Of a stretch of 64,000 nucleotides of DNA, positions 47,786 to 57,700 are shown in pieces. The position numbers were made by a program, and so were the translations under genes. The first letter of the stretch is position 1. Each line of letters opens with the position of its first letter. The notes under the pieces were generated by a model, which was not told the DNA's origin, ran no database searches, and saw only the letters and a list, made by a program, of their open reading frames with translations. The DNA is taken from the NCBI RefSeq assembly GCF_004745595.1, contig NZ_SRLH01000005.1, forward strand, positions 124,001 through 188,000, given 5' to 3'. Origin of the DNA: Flavobacterium humi. Lineage in GTDB: Bacteria > Bacteroidota > Bacteroidia > Flavobacteriales > Flavobacteriaceae.

Positions 47786-47793
47786 CAAAAGTA
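47786..47793 (-). promoter_or_regulatory. -7 box of rbfA, leaderless arrangement
   Basis: Minus strand TACTTTTG, then CAGT, then the ATG at 47781. It is a perfect box match. Confidence 0.65.
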
Positions 47794-47834
47794 CAATTTT
47801 TTTAAGTGAAATATTTAGAAGCGAATCATTTGTG

Positions 47835-47842
47835 TATTTTTG
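47835..47842 (+). promoter_or_regulatory. -7 box of the methylmalonyl-CoA epimerase gene
   Basis: TATTTTTG, a perfect match, 66 bases before the ATG. It is divergent from the rbfA promoter. Confidence 0.5.
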
Positions 47843-47908
47843 TTGTCTGTTATTCTGCATAACGAATGGCAAAAATGCATTGCAAACATAGTGATTAAAC
47901 CCTGATTA

Positions 47909-48313
47909 ATGAGAAAAATTGAACATATTGGTATAGCAGTCAAAGATTTGGAAGTTTCCAATGCCCTTTTTGAAAAACTTTTTGGTGCTCCTGCCTACAA
48001 ACAGGAAGAAGTGGAAAGCGAAGGCGTAAAAACTTCTTTCTTTAGGAACGGCCCCAACAAAATTGAATTGCTGGAAGCTACAAACCCAGAAAGCCCGATT
48101 GCCAAATTCCTGGAGAAAAAAGGTGAGGGAATCCATCATATCGCTTTTGATGTGGAAGATATCGTATCGGAAATAAAAAGATTGCAAGATGAAGGGTTTA
48201 TTGTTTTGAATGAAAATCCTAAAAAAGGAGCTGATAATAAGCTGGTTGCTTTTTTGCACCCAAAAGGGACCAATGGTGTCCTGATCGAATTGTGCCAAGA
48301 AATTGCAGATTAA
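47909..48313 (+). CDS. mce: Methylmalonyl-CoA epimerase
   Basis: 134 residues, glyoxalase/VOC fold with two beta-alpha-beta3 units. Interconverts (R)- and (S)-methylmalonyl-CoA in the propionate route. KIEHIGIAVKDLE holds the first metal His (His6). GEGIHHIAFDVEDI holds the second, and the C-terminal FLHPKGTNGVLIELCQ supplies the conserved Glu. No methylmalonyl-CoA mutase genes are in the window. The tRNA gene follows 45 bases later. Confidence 0.93.
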   Translation: MRKIEHIGIAVKDLEVSNALFEKLFGAPAYKQEEVESEGVKTSFFRNGPNKIELLEATNPESPIAKFLEKKGEGIHHIAFDVEDIVSEIKRLQDEGFIVLNENPKKGADNKLVAFLHPKGTNGVLIELCQEIAD

Positions 48314-48337
48314 TTTTGTGAATCATAAAAAATATAG

Positions 48338-48345
48338 TAATATTG
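48338..48345 (+). promoter_or_regulatory. Probable -7 box of the tRNA(CAU) gene
   Basis: TAATATTG, one mismatch to TAnnTTTG, 13 bases before the tRNA 5' end. Confidence 0.4.
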
Positions 48346-48358
48346 CACTCTCTAAACC

Positions 48359-48432
48359 GGTCCTATAGCTCAGCTGGTTAGAGCACCTGACTCATAATCA
48401 GGTGGTCCCTGGTTCGAGCCCAGGTGGGACCA
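48359..48432 (+). tRNA. tRNA with anticodon CAU (tRNA-Ile2 or elongator tRNA-Met)
   Basis: The 74-base cloverleaf is complete: acceptor GGTCCTA/TGGGACC, D-arm AGCTCAGCTGGTTAGAGC, anticodon stem CCTGA/TCAGG with loop CTCATAA (anticodon CAT at 48393-48395), and T-arm CCTGGTTCGAGCCCAGG. CCA is not encoded. The D-loop and stem are not those of initiator tRNA. Whether C34 is modified to lysidine (Ile2) cannot be decided from this gene alone; the acceptor and anticodon stems look more like Ile2. Confidence 0.95.
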
Positions 48433-48441
48433 CAAGTATTT

Positions 48442-48475
48442 AAAAAACCTTTCAAATTATTGAAAGGTTTTTTAA
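48442..48475 (+). terminator. Terminator after the tRNA(CAU) gene
   Basis: AAAAACCTTTCAA / TTGAAAGGTTTTT arms around ATTA. The 170 bases from here to 48645 are AT-rich with no gene seen. Confidence 0.85.
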
Positions 48476-48645
48476 TTTTAGGAAAAAAGAATGTTATCTT
48501 AATGATAAATAAAGTGTTGATTTAAAATAAATTAGATATTTTTTCAAATTTTAATTGTTAGAATCAAATATTTCGCTTAATATTGTCTCAAAGTTGAATG
48601 TAGGATAGAAATGATTGAAAATCCTACTGTAAAGATTTTATTTTT

Positions 48646-48861
48646 ATGAATATTGCTCCCAAAAAATTAACCTTCAGCCTAGTTGCTACTGCTATGGCTT
48701 GTATTAGTACTTATGCTGCTCCGCCGTCGGGTCCACCGCCGCCGGAACCTAATATCTTGCCTCCTGGATTTCCAATTGATGGAAATGTATTATTGTTGTT
48801 TTTTGCAGCAACACTTTACGGAATATATGTACTTAGGAAATTTAAGTTTCAATCTAAATAA
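48646..48861 (+). CDS. Small PID-CTERM-like sorted membrane protein
   Basis: 71 residues. Signal peptide (about 1-24, ends TYAA), a Pro-rich mature stub (PPSGPPPPEPNILPP), then GFPIDGN, one hydrophobic helix (about 49-65, VLLLFFAATLYGIYVL) and a basic tail RKFKFQSK. A PID motif, a helix and basic residues in this order is the layout of the Bacteroidota PID-CTERM protein-sorting class. The mature peptide after signal removal would be about 20 residues plus anchor. The function is unknown, and no exosortase-like gene is in the window. It is convergent with bioB. Confidence 0.75.
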   Translation: MNIAPKKLTFSLVATAMACISTYAAPPSGPPPPEPNILPPGFPIDGNVLLLFFAATLYGIYVLRKFKFQSK

Positions 48862-48890
48862 AAAAAGCTCCTGATTTTCAGGAGCTTTTT
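48860..48890. terminator. Bidirectional terminator between the PID-CTERM-like gene and bioB
   Basis: AAAAAAGCTCCTGA / TCAGGAGCTTTTT arms around a short T loop. Confidence 0.85.
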
Positions 48891-48896
48891 ATTTTG

Positions 48897-49994
48897 TTAT
48901 ACTTTTTCGTTTTTGCTTTTTTGCGAAACTTCAAGGTTTCTTTCAATAACATGATTAGGTCTTGACCATTTCGGTTTTTCACCTAATGACTGGAATTGAG
49001 AATCTTCCGCCTCAACTGTTGCGGGCTGTGATACTTTCGTGAAAGGTTTTTGCGGAATCAATCCCAGCATTTCAAACATCTTCATGTCTTCATTCACATC
49101 CGGGTTAGGAGTGGTAAGCAGTTTGTCTCCTGCAAAAATGGAATTGGCACCAGCAAAAAAGCACATCGCCTGGCCTTCGCGGCTCATATTCATCCTTCCG
49201 GCCGAAAGTCGCACCTGTGTTTCCGGCATAACAATCCTGGTGGTGGCCACCATACGGATCATTTCCCAGATTTCTACCGGTTTTTCTTCTTCCATCGGAG
49301 TTCCTTCTACGGCTACCAATGCGTTAATTGGCACAGATTCCGGCTGCGGGTTTAAAGTGGAAAGCGCTACCAGCATGCCTGCACGGTCTTCAATACTTTC
49401 TCCCATTCCGATAATTCCTCCGCTACAAACGGTAACATTGGTTTTCCTTACATTCTCGATGGTTTGGATCCTGTCTTCAAATCCTCTGGTAGAAATGACT
49501 TCTTTATAATATTCTTCTGAAGTGTCTAGATTATGGTTGTAAGCGTATAGCCCTGCTTCAGCAAGCCTTTGCGCCTGGTTTTCGGTAATCATTCCAAGGG
49601 TACAGCAAACCTCCATGTCTAATTTGTTGATGGTTCGTACCATTTCCAATACCTGGTCAAATTCAGGGCCGTCTTTTACGTTTCTCCAAGCAGCACCCAT
49701 GCAAACCCTAGAAGATCCGGATGATTTTGCGCGCAACGCCTGAGCTTTCACTTGCTGTACGCTCATTAAGTCATTGCCTTCAATATCGGTATGGTAACGG
49801 GCAGCCTGCGGGCAATAACCGCAATCTTCCGGGCAGCCGCCGGTTTTTATGGAAAGCAACGTGGAAACCTGTACCACATTAGGGTCGTGATGTTTACGGT
49901 GTGTAGATGCTGCTTCGTAAAGCAAATCCATTAGCGGTTTGTTGTAAATGGCAATTATTTCTTCTTTCGTCCAGTTATTTCTTGTTATACTCAT
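48897..49994 (-). CDS. bioB: Biotin synthase
   Basis: Radical-SAM enzyme that inserts sulfur into dethiobiotin, the last step of biotin synthesis. 365 residues; the usual length is about 320-350, and the excess is a polar C-terminal tail. The CxxxCxxC cluster site is CPEDCGYC (about 54-61). MGAAWRNVKDGPEF, CCTLGM, YNHNLDTS, CSGGIIGMGE and RLSAGRMNM are conserved. It is not linked to the bioF-D-A operon 30 kb away and is transcribed alone. Confidence 0.96.
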   Translation of the reverse strand: MSITRNNWTKEEIIAIYNKPLMDLLYEAASTHRKHHDPNVVQVSTLLSIKTGGCPEDCGYCPQAARYHTDIEGNDLMSVQQVKAQALRAKSSGSSRVCMGAAWRNVKDGPEFDQVLEMVRTINKLDMEVCCTLGMITENQAQRLAEAGLYAYNHNLDTSEEYYKEVISTRGFEDRIQTIENVRKTNVTVCSGGIIGMGESIEDRAGMLVALSTLNPQPESVPINALVAVEGTPMEEEKPVEIWEMIRMVATTRIVMPETQVRLSAGRMNMSREGQAMCFFAGANSIFAGDKLLTTPNPDVNEDMKMFEMLGLIPQKPFTKVSQPATVEAEDSQFQSLGEKPKWSRPNHVIERNLEVSQKSKNEKV

Positions 49995-50019
49995 AAAAAT
50001 AGCATCTTATTGTTGAGGT

Positions 50020-50027
50020 CAAAAATA
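50020..50027 (-). promoter_or_regulatory. -7 box of bioB
   Basis: Minus strand TATTTTTG, a perfect match, 25 bases before the bioB ATG. No shared operator with the bioF promoter is evident by eye. Confidence 0.55.
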
Positions 50028-50123
50028 AGGATTTCAGATTAAACTTTAGTATTGAAGATGATTTAAACGCAAAAATGTTTTCAATAAAAAGGATATTGAA
50101 AACATTTTTGTGCCCGGATAGAT

Positions 50124-50570
50124 TTATTTCAAAATCCTTTTGCGGGTATCTTTCCAGTATTGCATTAATGTGAAGGTAATAATGATGGAAGAAGCAATCC
50201 CTTCAAACAACAAACCGAGGCAATATTGATACATCGATGGTTCTCCTCCTCCAAAAAGGAAATTCTCCGAAAGTTTTTCCAAATAACTGTTGCCGCCTTT
50301 GAGCGAAATATAAACCAACAAGGCTGCGACACTCAAAAATACACCAATCAAAGAGGTGAGTGTACCTGAAATCAGATTCGGCAGATATTCAGATTTGCCT
50401 TCATAGTAGTTTGATTTGATCGTTTTATTTAAAAAATAAACCACAATGAAAATATTTAGAACCCTAAGAAGGAAAATATCGGATAACCCTAAAAATTCCA
50501 TTGTGAGGAAATAAATCCCAATACTGATAAAAATTAAAATGCCATTATTTACTTCTTTAGGTAGATTCAT
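50124..50570 (-). CDS. Four-helix membrane protein of unknown function
   Basis: 148 residues with about four transmembrane helices (near 10-27, 33-47, 64-90 and 115-137) and a basic C-terminal end YWKDTRKRILK. The loop between helices 3 and 4 (GGNSYLEKLSENFLFGGG) is probably outside the membrane. The general layout recalls DUF4199-type Bacteroidota proteins, but I cannot assign it. It stands alone between bioB and ribF in the same direction. Confidence 0.6.
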   Translation of the reverse strand: MNLPKEVNNGILIFISIGIYFLTMEFLGLSDIFLLRVLNIFIVVYFLNKTIKSNYYEGKSEYLPNLISGTLTSLIGVFLSVAALLVYISLKGGNSYLEKLSENFLFGGGEPSMYQYCLGLLFEGIASSIIITFTLMQYWKDTRKRILK

Positions 50571-50691
50571 AATAATAAATTTTAATTAAACAATTGGTTA
50601 AAAGCACAAATGTCTTTCTATCAAATTTATTCAAAAATTATTAAAAAAGCAAATATTTAACAAATTAATGACGAATTTAAAAACAGGCTTT

Positions 50692-51630
50692 TTAGTGTTG
50701 CCCTTTTGAGGAAAAATAAAGCAATGCCGTTTCCCGGTCCTTTTGCAGTTGGATTTTTAAGTCATCAAGAGAGTTGAATTTCACCTCGTTCCGGATGAAT
50801 TGATGTACGCTGACGGCAATTTCCAGGTCGTATAAATCCTGGTCTACGTCAAAAAAATGAATCTCGACAGAAAGGCTTTTACCGTCTACCGTTGGTTTGT
50901 TCCCGATATTCATCATGCCTTGGCGGGTTTGGTTGCCCCAGGTGCCTTCCACAACGTAAACTCCGTTGGCCGGAATGATTTTCAATGGGTTTTCTATGGC
51001 AATGTTGGCGGTGGGAAAATTGATGGTCCTTCCCAGCTGTCTGCCTTTTACGACTTTCCCGCTAAACGAGTAAGGATACCCCAAATACTGATTGGCCAGG
51101 GCGATATTCCCTTCTTGCACCGCATTTCGGATTTTGGTAGAACTGATGGAGATTTCGTCAATTTCCTTGGCAGAAATCTGCTCAACGTCAAAATGGTATT
51201 TTTGCCCGAATTGAATTAAATCGTGTATGTCCGAAGCCCTGTTTTTGCCAAACCGATGATCATAACCGATAATTATCTTCTTAATATTCAGCTTGTCGAC
51301 CAGGACAGATTTTACGAATTCTTCGCCCGTCAATCCGGAAAAGGCCGAATCAAAAGGATGGATAATCAGGTTGTCAATGCCTTTTTTTTCTAAAAGCTGT
51401 ATTTTTTCCTCATTCGTGTTCAATAATTTAATATTGCTTTCTGCCTGCAAAACACTCCTGGGATGCTGTGAAAAAGTAAGGACTACGCTTTCCAGGCTCC
51501 CGTTTGCGGTATTGTTTAAGATCCGGTTGATTATTTTTTGATGGCCCAAATGAACGCCGTCAAAAGTACCGAGAGTAACCACTGTTCTTTTGGCGCAATT
51601 AAATTCAGAAATAGAATGGAATACTTTCAA
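50692..51630 (-). CDS. ribF: Bifunctional riboflavin kinase/FAD synthetase
   Basis: 312 residues with the chosen start. The N-terminal FMN adenylyltransferase domain (VTLGTFDGVHLGHQKII near residue 21; IIGYDHRFGKNR; ISSTKIR) makes FAD. The C-terminal riboflavin kinase domain (GKVVKGRQLGRTINFPTANI, NGVYVVEG, MNIGNKPT, VEIHFFD) makes FMN. The frame is open to 51675, but the -7 box at 51649-51656 lies inside that stretch, so the TTG at 51630, which gives the usual KVFHS beginning, is the start. No FMN riboswitch is present. Confidence 0.95.
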   Translation of the reverse strand: MKVFHSISEFNCAKRTVVTLGTFDGVHLGHQKIINRILNNTANGSLESVVLTFSQHPRSVLQAESNIKLLNTNEEKIQLLEKKGIDNLIIHPFDSAFSGLTGEEFVKSVLVDKLNIKKIIIGYDHRFGKNRASDIHDLIQFGQKYHFDVEQISAKEIDEISISSTKIRNAVQEGNIALANQYLGYPYSFSGKVVKGRQLGRTINFPTANIAIENPLKIIPANGVYVVEGTWGNQTRQGMMNIGNKPTVDGKSLSVEIHFFDVDQDLYDLEIAVSVHQFIRNEVKFNSLDDLKIQLQKDRETALLYFSSKGQH

Positions 51631-51648
51631 AGTGAGATTTTTAAGGGG

Positions 51649-51656
51649 CAAAGATA
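51649..51656 (-). promoter_or_regulatory. -7 box of ribF
   Basis: Minus strand TATCTTTG, 18 bases before the TTG start at 51630. It excludes the longer frame. Confidence 0.65.
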
Positions 51657-51769
51657 AAATTTTAGTTTTAAACAAAGACGGATACTGAACTGGAAATAAA
51701 TATTATGCAATGAATTTCGGTTAAAAATAAAAAATATTCTAAAATATACTTAAATATAGGAAAAATTAC

Positions 51770-51777
51770 TATTTTTG
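51770..51777 (+). promoter_or_regulatory. -7 box of the first metalloprotease gene
   Basis: TATTTTTG, 21 bases before the ATG at 51799. The in-frame TTG at 51775 lies inside the box and is not the start. Confidence 0.65.
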
Positions 51778-51798
51778 CAGGTATACCAAAAATTATTA

Positions 51799-54585
51799 AT
51801 GATGAAAAAACAACTACTATTCACATTCGCTTCTGTCTTCATGGCGTGCCAAATGCAGGCTCAGACAGACAAGCAATGGGCTCAGCATAAAGGAACCGGT
51901 GTGACGGTTTCCAAGACTGCTATGAGGCCATCGTTTCCAAAGGAGTTTAAGTTATTCGACCTGAATATCGATCCTTTAAGACAAACTTTATTTTCAATCA
52001 ACAGTGATGCTGCCGGAAAAAGACAAGCTATCATTTCATTGCCAAATGCCGATGGGCAGATGGAGCAATTCGAAGTGTACGAAGCGTCCAATTTCGAGGC
52101 AGATTTACAGGCACAATTCCCTGAAATCAGAGCGTATTCAGGTAAAGGAATTACTGATAAATATGCTACTTTAAAACTAAGTGTCTCTCCGCAAGGGATT
52201 CAAACAATGGTTTTCAGAACCGATAAAGAAAACGAATTTATTGAGCCATATTCTCAAGACAGCAAAGTATATGCTGTATTCAAATCACAAAGAAACAAAG
52301 GTAAATTGGGATGGAAATGCGCAACTGAAGATGAGCAGTCATTATTGAATGCAGGTTCTCAGTTTTCAGCAAACCGTTCCAGTACAGGACAACTTAAAAC
52401 CATGCGTTTGGCACAGTCTTGTACGGCAGAATATTCCAACTATTTCGGAGCTGCCAGTGCTGCTAACGTAGCTTTGGTTTTAGCTGCTTTCAACGCTACA
52501 TTGACACGTTGTAACGGTGTTTACGAAAAAGATTTGGGCTTGCACTTAAACCTTGTAGCTTCTTCTACAAACGTAATTTATTATGACGCTACAACTGACC
52601 CTTATTCAGATGCTGCTGCAGGAGCTGGTGGTGCATGGAATACGGAATTGCAAAACACGTTAAGTGGAAACCTTACTGGAGTAGGGACTCCATTAGCAGC
52701 CAATAATGCTGCATACGACATTGGCCACTTATTTGGAGCCAGTGGAGGTGGAGGTAACGCAGGTTGTATCGGTTGTGTTTGTTCAGACGATACAGCAAGT
52801 GCTACAGATAAAAGAAAAGGAAGCGGATTTACATCACCTGGCGATGATGTTCCTGCCGGAGACAGTTTCGATATCGATTACGTAGTGCATGAAGTAGGGC
52901 ACCAATTAGGTGCTAACCACACTTTCTCTATGAGTAATGAAGGTTCTGGAGTAAATATGGAAGTAGGTTCCGGAGTTACGATCATGGGGTATGCAGGTAT
53001 TACAAATTATGATGTTACAACACACTCTATTGATGTTTACCATGCAGCTTCTATCGCTCAGATCCAGGCTAACTTAGCTACTAAAAGCTGTCCAGTTACC
53101 GTTTCGATCGCTGCTAATAACGCAACACCTGTAGCGAATGCCGGTGCCGATGTTACTATTCCTAAAAGTACACCATTTATTCTGACAGGTTCTGCAACAG
53201 ACGCAAATGCTGGTGATGCACTTACTTATAGCTGGGAACAATTTGATAATGATGCTGCTGCTCAGACAAATGCTGCAAGTGCTGCTTCTGAAACAAAAGC
53301 AACAGGTCCTAACTGGAGATCTTACAGCCCTACCGCTTCTCCATCAAGGGTTTTCCCTATCATGGCTACTGTTTTAGGAAATTCAAAAACTACTGCAGGT
53401 GCTGAAATCAATGTTGAGGCTTTAAGTTCAGTTGCCAGAACATTGACCTTCAGGTTAACAGTAAGAGATAATGCTCCTTTTGTTTTAGCTCCTGCAAAAG
53501 TAGGACAAACTAATTTTGACGATATGATTGTTACGGTTGATGCTACCAGAGGTCCGCTTAGCGTAACGTCTCAAAATGTTGACAATCAAAGCTGGGCAAG
53601 AGGGTCTTCTCAAACTATCGTTTGGACTGTAAACAATACAAATACAAGTACAGGTGGAGCTAATGTTGATATCTTATTATCTACAGATGGTGGTTTGACT
53701 TTCCCTACTGTATTGGTAGCGGGTACTCCTAATGACGGTTCTCAATCTATTACAGTACCAAACATTTCTGCTATGAATTGTAGAGTTATGGTTAAGGCTA
53801 GTGCGGGTATCTTCTTTAACGTAAACCCAAAACCTATTGCAATTGGTTACACAGTATCGTCAACTTGTAATACATATACAAACAACACTGCACTTCCTGT
53901 GCCTGATGGAGCCGGAGCTAACACTCCTGGTGCGATAGTCACCAAAACAGTTACTGTTCCAGGTCCTGCAGCAACGATTTCTGATGTGAATGTTACTTTA
54001 GGTTTCACACACTCTTATATTGAAGATTTAGTTATAGCAATGGAGCACCCTGATGGAACGCAAGTTACTTTATGGAACAGAAATTGTGACAATGCGCCAA
54101 CTACATTAACGTATACTTTCTCAGATGGTAACCCATTGGTGCCTACAACTGGTTGTTCAGCAACGAGCGGAACTTTTGGACCTGCAAGTGCATTATCTGT
54201 ACTTAATGGAAAACCAAGCAATGGAGTTTGGACATTGTTAGCTGGAGATTTCTATAACGGAGATACAGGAACAATCAATGCATGGTCTGTAGAGGTTTGT
54301 TCTCAAACGTATACATTAGGTAATGAAGAATTCGAATTTGAAAACTTCTCATTGTACCCTAACCCGAACAATGGTGATTTTACAATAAAATTCACTTCTG
54401 CTTCAAGCAATGATATCAAAGTGAATGTTCACGATATCAGAGGAAGACAGGTATACGAAAAATCATTCTCTAACACAGGTGCTTTCAACCAAAACATTAC
54501 TTTGGACAAAGTACAGGCGGGTGTTTATTTAGTATCTATTGTTGATGGTGCTAAGAAAACAGTAAAACGTATTGTTGTAGAATAA
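51799..54585 (+). CDS. Secreted zinc metalloprotease with P-domain and T9SS type A sorting signal
   Basis: 928 residues. Signal peptide 1-22 (ends QMQAQ). A propeptide-like region runs to about 200. The catalytic domain has HEVGHQLGANH (His364, His368 and His374) and a Met-turn IMGYAG, a reprolysin-like metzincin. After Ig-like and other beta domains comes a proprotein-convertase P-domain (about 695-830, FTHSYIEDLVIAMEHPDGT, DGNPLV). The T9SS sorting domain follows (FSLYPNPNNGDFTIKF to KRIVVE). It is probably exported and cut or attached at the surface. Codon use is cleaner (more T-ending codons) than in the next gene, suggesting strong expression. Either of two ATGs (51799 or 51802) could start. 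Confidence 0.92.
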   Translation: MMKKQLLFTFASVFMACQMQAQTDKQWAQHKGTGVTVSKTAMRPSFPKEFKLFDLNIDPLRQTLFSINSDAAGKRQAIISLPNADGQMEQFEVYEASNFEADLQAQFPEIRAYSGKGITDKYATLKLSVSPQGIQTMVFRTDKENEFIEPYSQDSKVYAVFKSQRNKGKLGWKCATEDEQSLLNAGSQFSANRSSTGQLKTMRLAQSCTAEYSNYFGAASAANVALVLAAFNATLTRCNGVYEKDLGLHLNLVASSTNVIYYDATTDPYSDAAAGAGGAWNTELQNTLSGNLTGVGTPLAANNAAYDIGHLFGASGGGGNAGCIGCVCSDDTASATDKRKGSGFTSPGDDVPAGDSFDIDYVVHEVGHQLGANHTFSMSNEGSGVNMEVGSGVTIMGYAGITNYDVTTHSIDVYHAASIAQIQANLATKSCPVTVSIAANNATPVANAGADVTIPKSTPFILTGSATDANAGDALTYSWEQFDNDAAAQTNAASAASETKATGPNWRSYSPTASPSRVFPIMATVLGNSKTTAGAEINVEALSSVARTLTFRLTVRDNAPFVLAPAKVGQTNFDDMIVTVDATRGPLSVTSQNVDNQSWARGSSQTIVWTVNNTNTSTGGANVDILLSTDGGLTFPTVLVAGTPNDGSQSITVPNISAMNCRVMVKASAGIFFNVNPKPIAIGYTVSSTCNTYTNNTALPVPDGAGANTPGAIVTKTVTVPGPAATISDVNVTLGFTHSYIEDLVIAMEHPDGTQVTLWNRNCDNAPTTLTYTFSDGNPLVPTTGCSATSGTFGPASALSVLNGKPSNGVWTLLAGDFYNGDTGTINAWSVEVCSQTYTLGNEEFEFENFSLYPNPNNGDFTIKFTSASSNDIKVNVHDIRGRQVYEKSFSNTGAFNQNITLDKVQAGVYLVSIVDGAKKTVKRIVVE

Positions 54586-54606
54586 TAGTTTTTCAATAGA
54601 TATTTA

Positions 54607-54639
54607 AAAAACGCAAGCCAAAAGCTTGCGTTTTTTTTT
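54607..54639 (+). terminator. Terminator after the first metalloprotease gene
   Basis: ACGCAAGC / GCTTGCGT arms around CAAAA, then nine T. It separates the tandem protease genes. Confidence 0.88.
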
Positions 54640-54720
54640 AACAAAAAGCTTGCTAACTGTTATTTATTTAATATTTTAGCCAAAAAAAATAAATAACGCC
54701 AAAAAAAACCAAAAAACCAC

Positions 54721-57700
54721 ATGAAAAAAGCAATACTTTTTCTGTTATTTACGATTTTGTCCTTTACTTCAGGTTTTGGGCAGAATCTCTGGAACAAAGT
54801 TTCCAGTGAGCGATTGATTCATGCCAATAAAATGGACCGCGCATCGATGCCGGCTAAATATGAATTGTTTTCCCTCGATTTCCAAACCTTTAAGAGCCAA
54901 TTAAGGCAAGCTCCTTTGGATACCAGTGGCATCCAGTCGGATTTGGTCATTTCTTTTCCGAATGCGGAAGGAAAACTTGACAAGTACCTGATTTATGAAG
55001 CACCTGTAATGGAGCCTGGATTGGAAGCGAAATTTCCCGATATCAAATCTTATTTGGGTAAAGGAATTGACGATCCAACGGCAACCATCCGTTTCAGTGT
55101 AACGCTATTCGGATTGCATACCATGACATTATCCGGCCGGACTGGGACTACCTTTATCGATACATATACCAAAGATTTGAGTCATTATATGGTATACAGC
55201 AAATCGGATATTGCGCCGTCAAAACAATTTCAGTGCCTTGTGGACGACTCTCAAAAACCGCAGTTGGATAATTCCAATAAGGTGGTGCCAAATCCTGTAA
55301 TGCATGCCAGCGATGGTAAATTCAGGATTTTTAGGCTGGCAATGGCCTGTACCATCGAATATGCTGCCTACCATGTGAATGCAGCTGGTTTGGGCGCCGG
55401 TACTTTGGCACAGAAAAAAGCAGCGGTTTTGGCTGCTATGGTGGTTACTGTAACACGTGTGGATGGGGTTTATGAAAGAGATTTGTCCATGAGGATGAAT
55501 TTGGTAGCCAATAATGATTTAGTCATTTTTATCACTTCGGATAATTTCAACAATACGAATGCCAATACGCTGATCAATCAAAGCCAGACCCAAATTACAA
55601 ATATTATCGGGGATGCTAATTTTGATATCGGGCATACGGTAAGTACTGGCGGTGGAGGTTTGGCAGGACCTTCCCCATGTGTGACCGGTGCCAAAGCAAG
55701 AGGGATTACAGGTTCTTCCGCTCCGGTAGGAGATCCTTATGATATTGATTATGTAGCGCACGAAATGGGCCATCAATTTGGGGCAAACCATACCTTTAAC
55801 GGTGACACAGGCAGTTGTGCAGGGAACAGAAATGATGGTACTGCTGTCGAACCGGGTAGTGGATCTACTATTATGGCTTATGCGGGAATCTGCCCTGGCC
55901 AGAACGTCCAGCCTAATTCGGATGCTCACTTCCACTCTGTAAGCATACAGGAAATAAACAACCTGATTGCAACTTCTGCCACTTGCGCAGCCACAACAAA
56001 TAATGGGAACAGTGCACCGGTCGTGAATGCCGGAATGGATTATGTGATTCCAAGGTCTACAGCCTTTATCCTGAATGGTAGTGCTACAGATGCCAATGGA
56101 GATGCTTTGACGTATTGCTGGGAGCAAACGGATACCGAAGTTTCGGTACAACCGCCGGTCGATTCTTCAACAGGAGGACCAAATTTTAGGTCCAATCCAC
56201 CTACAGCTTCATCAGAACGTTCCCTGCCGAATCTGGCAACTGTTTTGGCTGGAAACACCGCCAACACTTGGGAAGTATGTTCTTCTGTGGCCAGGGAATA
56301 TAATTTTTCTTTAACCGTAAGAGATAACAGATCGCCTAATGGTGGGCAAACAGGGAGAGACGACATGTCCGTTACTGTTGATGGAGTGGCAGGTCCTTTT
56401 TTGGTGAATGTTCCGAATACCAATGTTTCCTGGGCTGCAGGGACAAATCAAACGGTAACTTGGGCAGTTGCAGGAACGGATGCCAATGGAGTAAATGCCA
56501 AATTTGTAGATATTTACCTGTCTACAAACGGAGGAACTTCTTTCCCTACCTTATTAGCCAGTAAAGTTCCTAATGACGGTTCAGAAACGATCACTGTTCC
56601 AAATACACCAGGAACAACAAACAGGATAATGATCAAAGGATACAATAATATCTTTTATGATCTTTCCAATACGAATTTCACGATTACCGCTCCAGCAGCT
56701 ACTTTTGCCGTTTCTTTTGCGGGGACAGCCGGTGAACAAAATAAATCTGCCTGTCAGGGAACGAACGTTTCGTACAGCATCCCATATACTGTTTTGGGAG
56801 GATTCAGTGGTACGACAACATTCAGTGCGACGGGTAATCCTGCGGGATCTTCTGTAGCGTTCGCACCGTCTTCTGTAAGTGCTAACGGAACTGTGGTCAT
56901 GACAATCAGCAACACTGCAGCAAGTACTGCCGGCCTGTATGCTATTACGGTAAATGCCACTTCGGGACCAACCACTAAAACGGTTCCGTTGTATTTTGAA
57001 TTATTCAATTCCAATTTTGGTACAATGGCGTTGACTTCCCCAGCTAATTTGGCGGTTTCACAAGATGTGGATCTAAACCTGACTTGGGCAGCCAATCCTA
57101 ATGCTACTTCCTATGATGTACAGGTAGCAACAGACAATGCTTTCTCAGCGATAGTTCGTTCTGGAAACGTTTCGGGAACCAGTTTTGCGGTTTCAGGATT
57201 ATCGCAAGGAACCAGCTATTTTTGGAGAGTATTGCCTAAAAACGTTGCCTGTAGCGGAACCTACAGCCCTTCTTACAAATTTACAACAGGATCAATTGCC
57301 TGTAATACTACGGCTTCCACAAATGTTCCGTTAACTATTGGAACTACAGCAAATGTTACGATCAATTCTACATTGACTTTCCCTTCAAATGTGACCATAT
57401 CCGATGTAAAAGTAACGATGAACGTATCCCATACCTGGATCAACGATTTAACGGCAACATTAATCAGCCCGGCCGGGACACAAGTGAAATTGTATGCTTT
57501 GCCATGTACAAGTGCCGATATCCAAAATGTCAATGCTACATTTGATAATGCAGGTACAGCCGTGGTTTGCGGAACAAATCCTGGAATTTCAGGAACAGTA
57601 TTGCCATTGGAATCTTTAGCTGCTTTTGACGGACAGAATTCTGCCGGAGTATGGACATTGAGGATAAACGATGGTTTTGCGCAGGATGGAGGAACATTAA

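Noticed and set aside
51631-51675. Longer N-terminus for RibF
   Set aside because: The extra codons contain the -7 box at 51649-51656 and do not match the family start.
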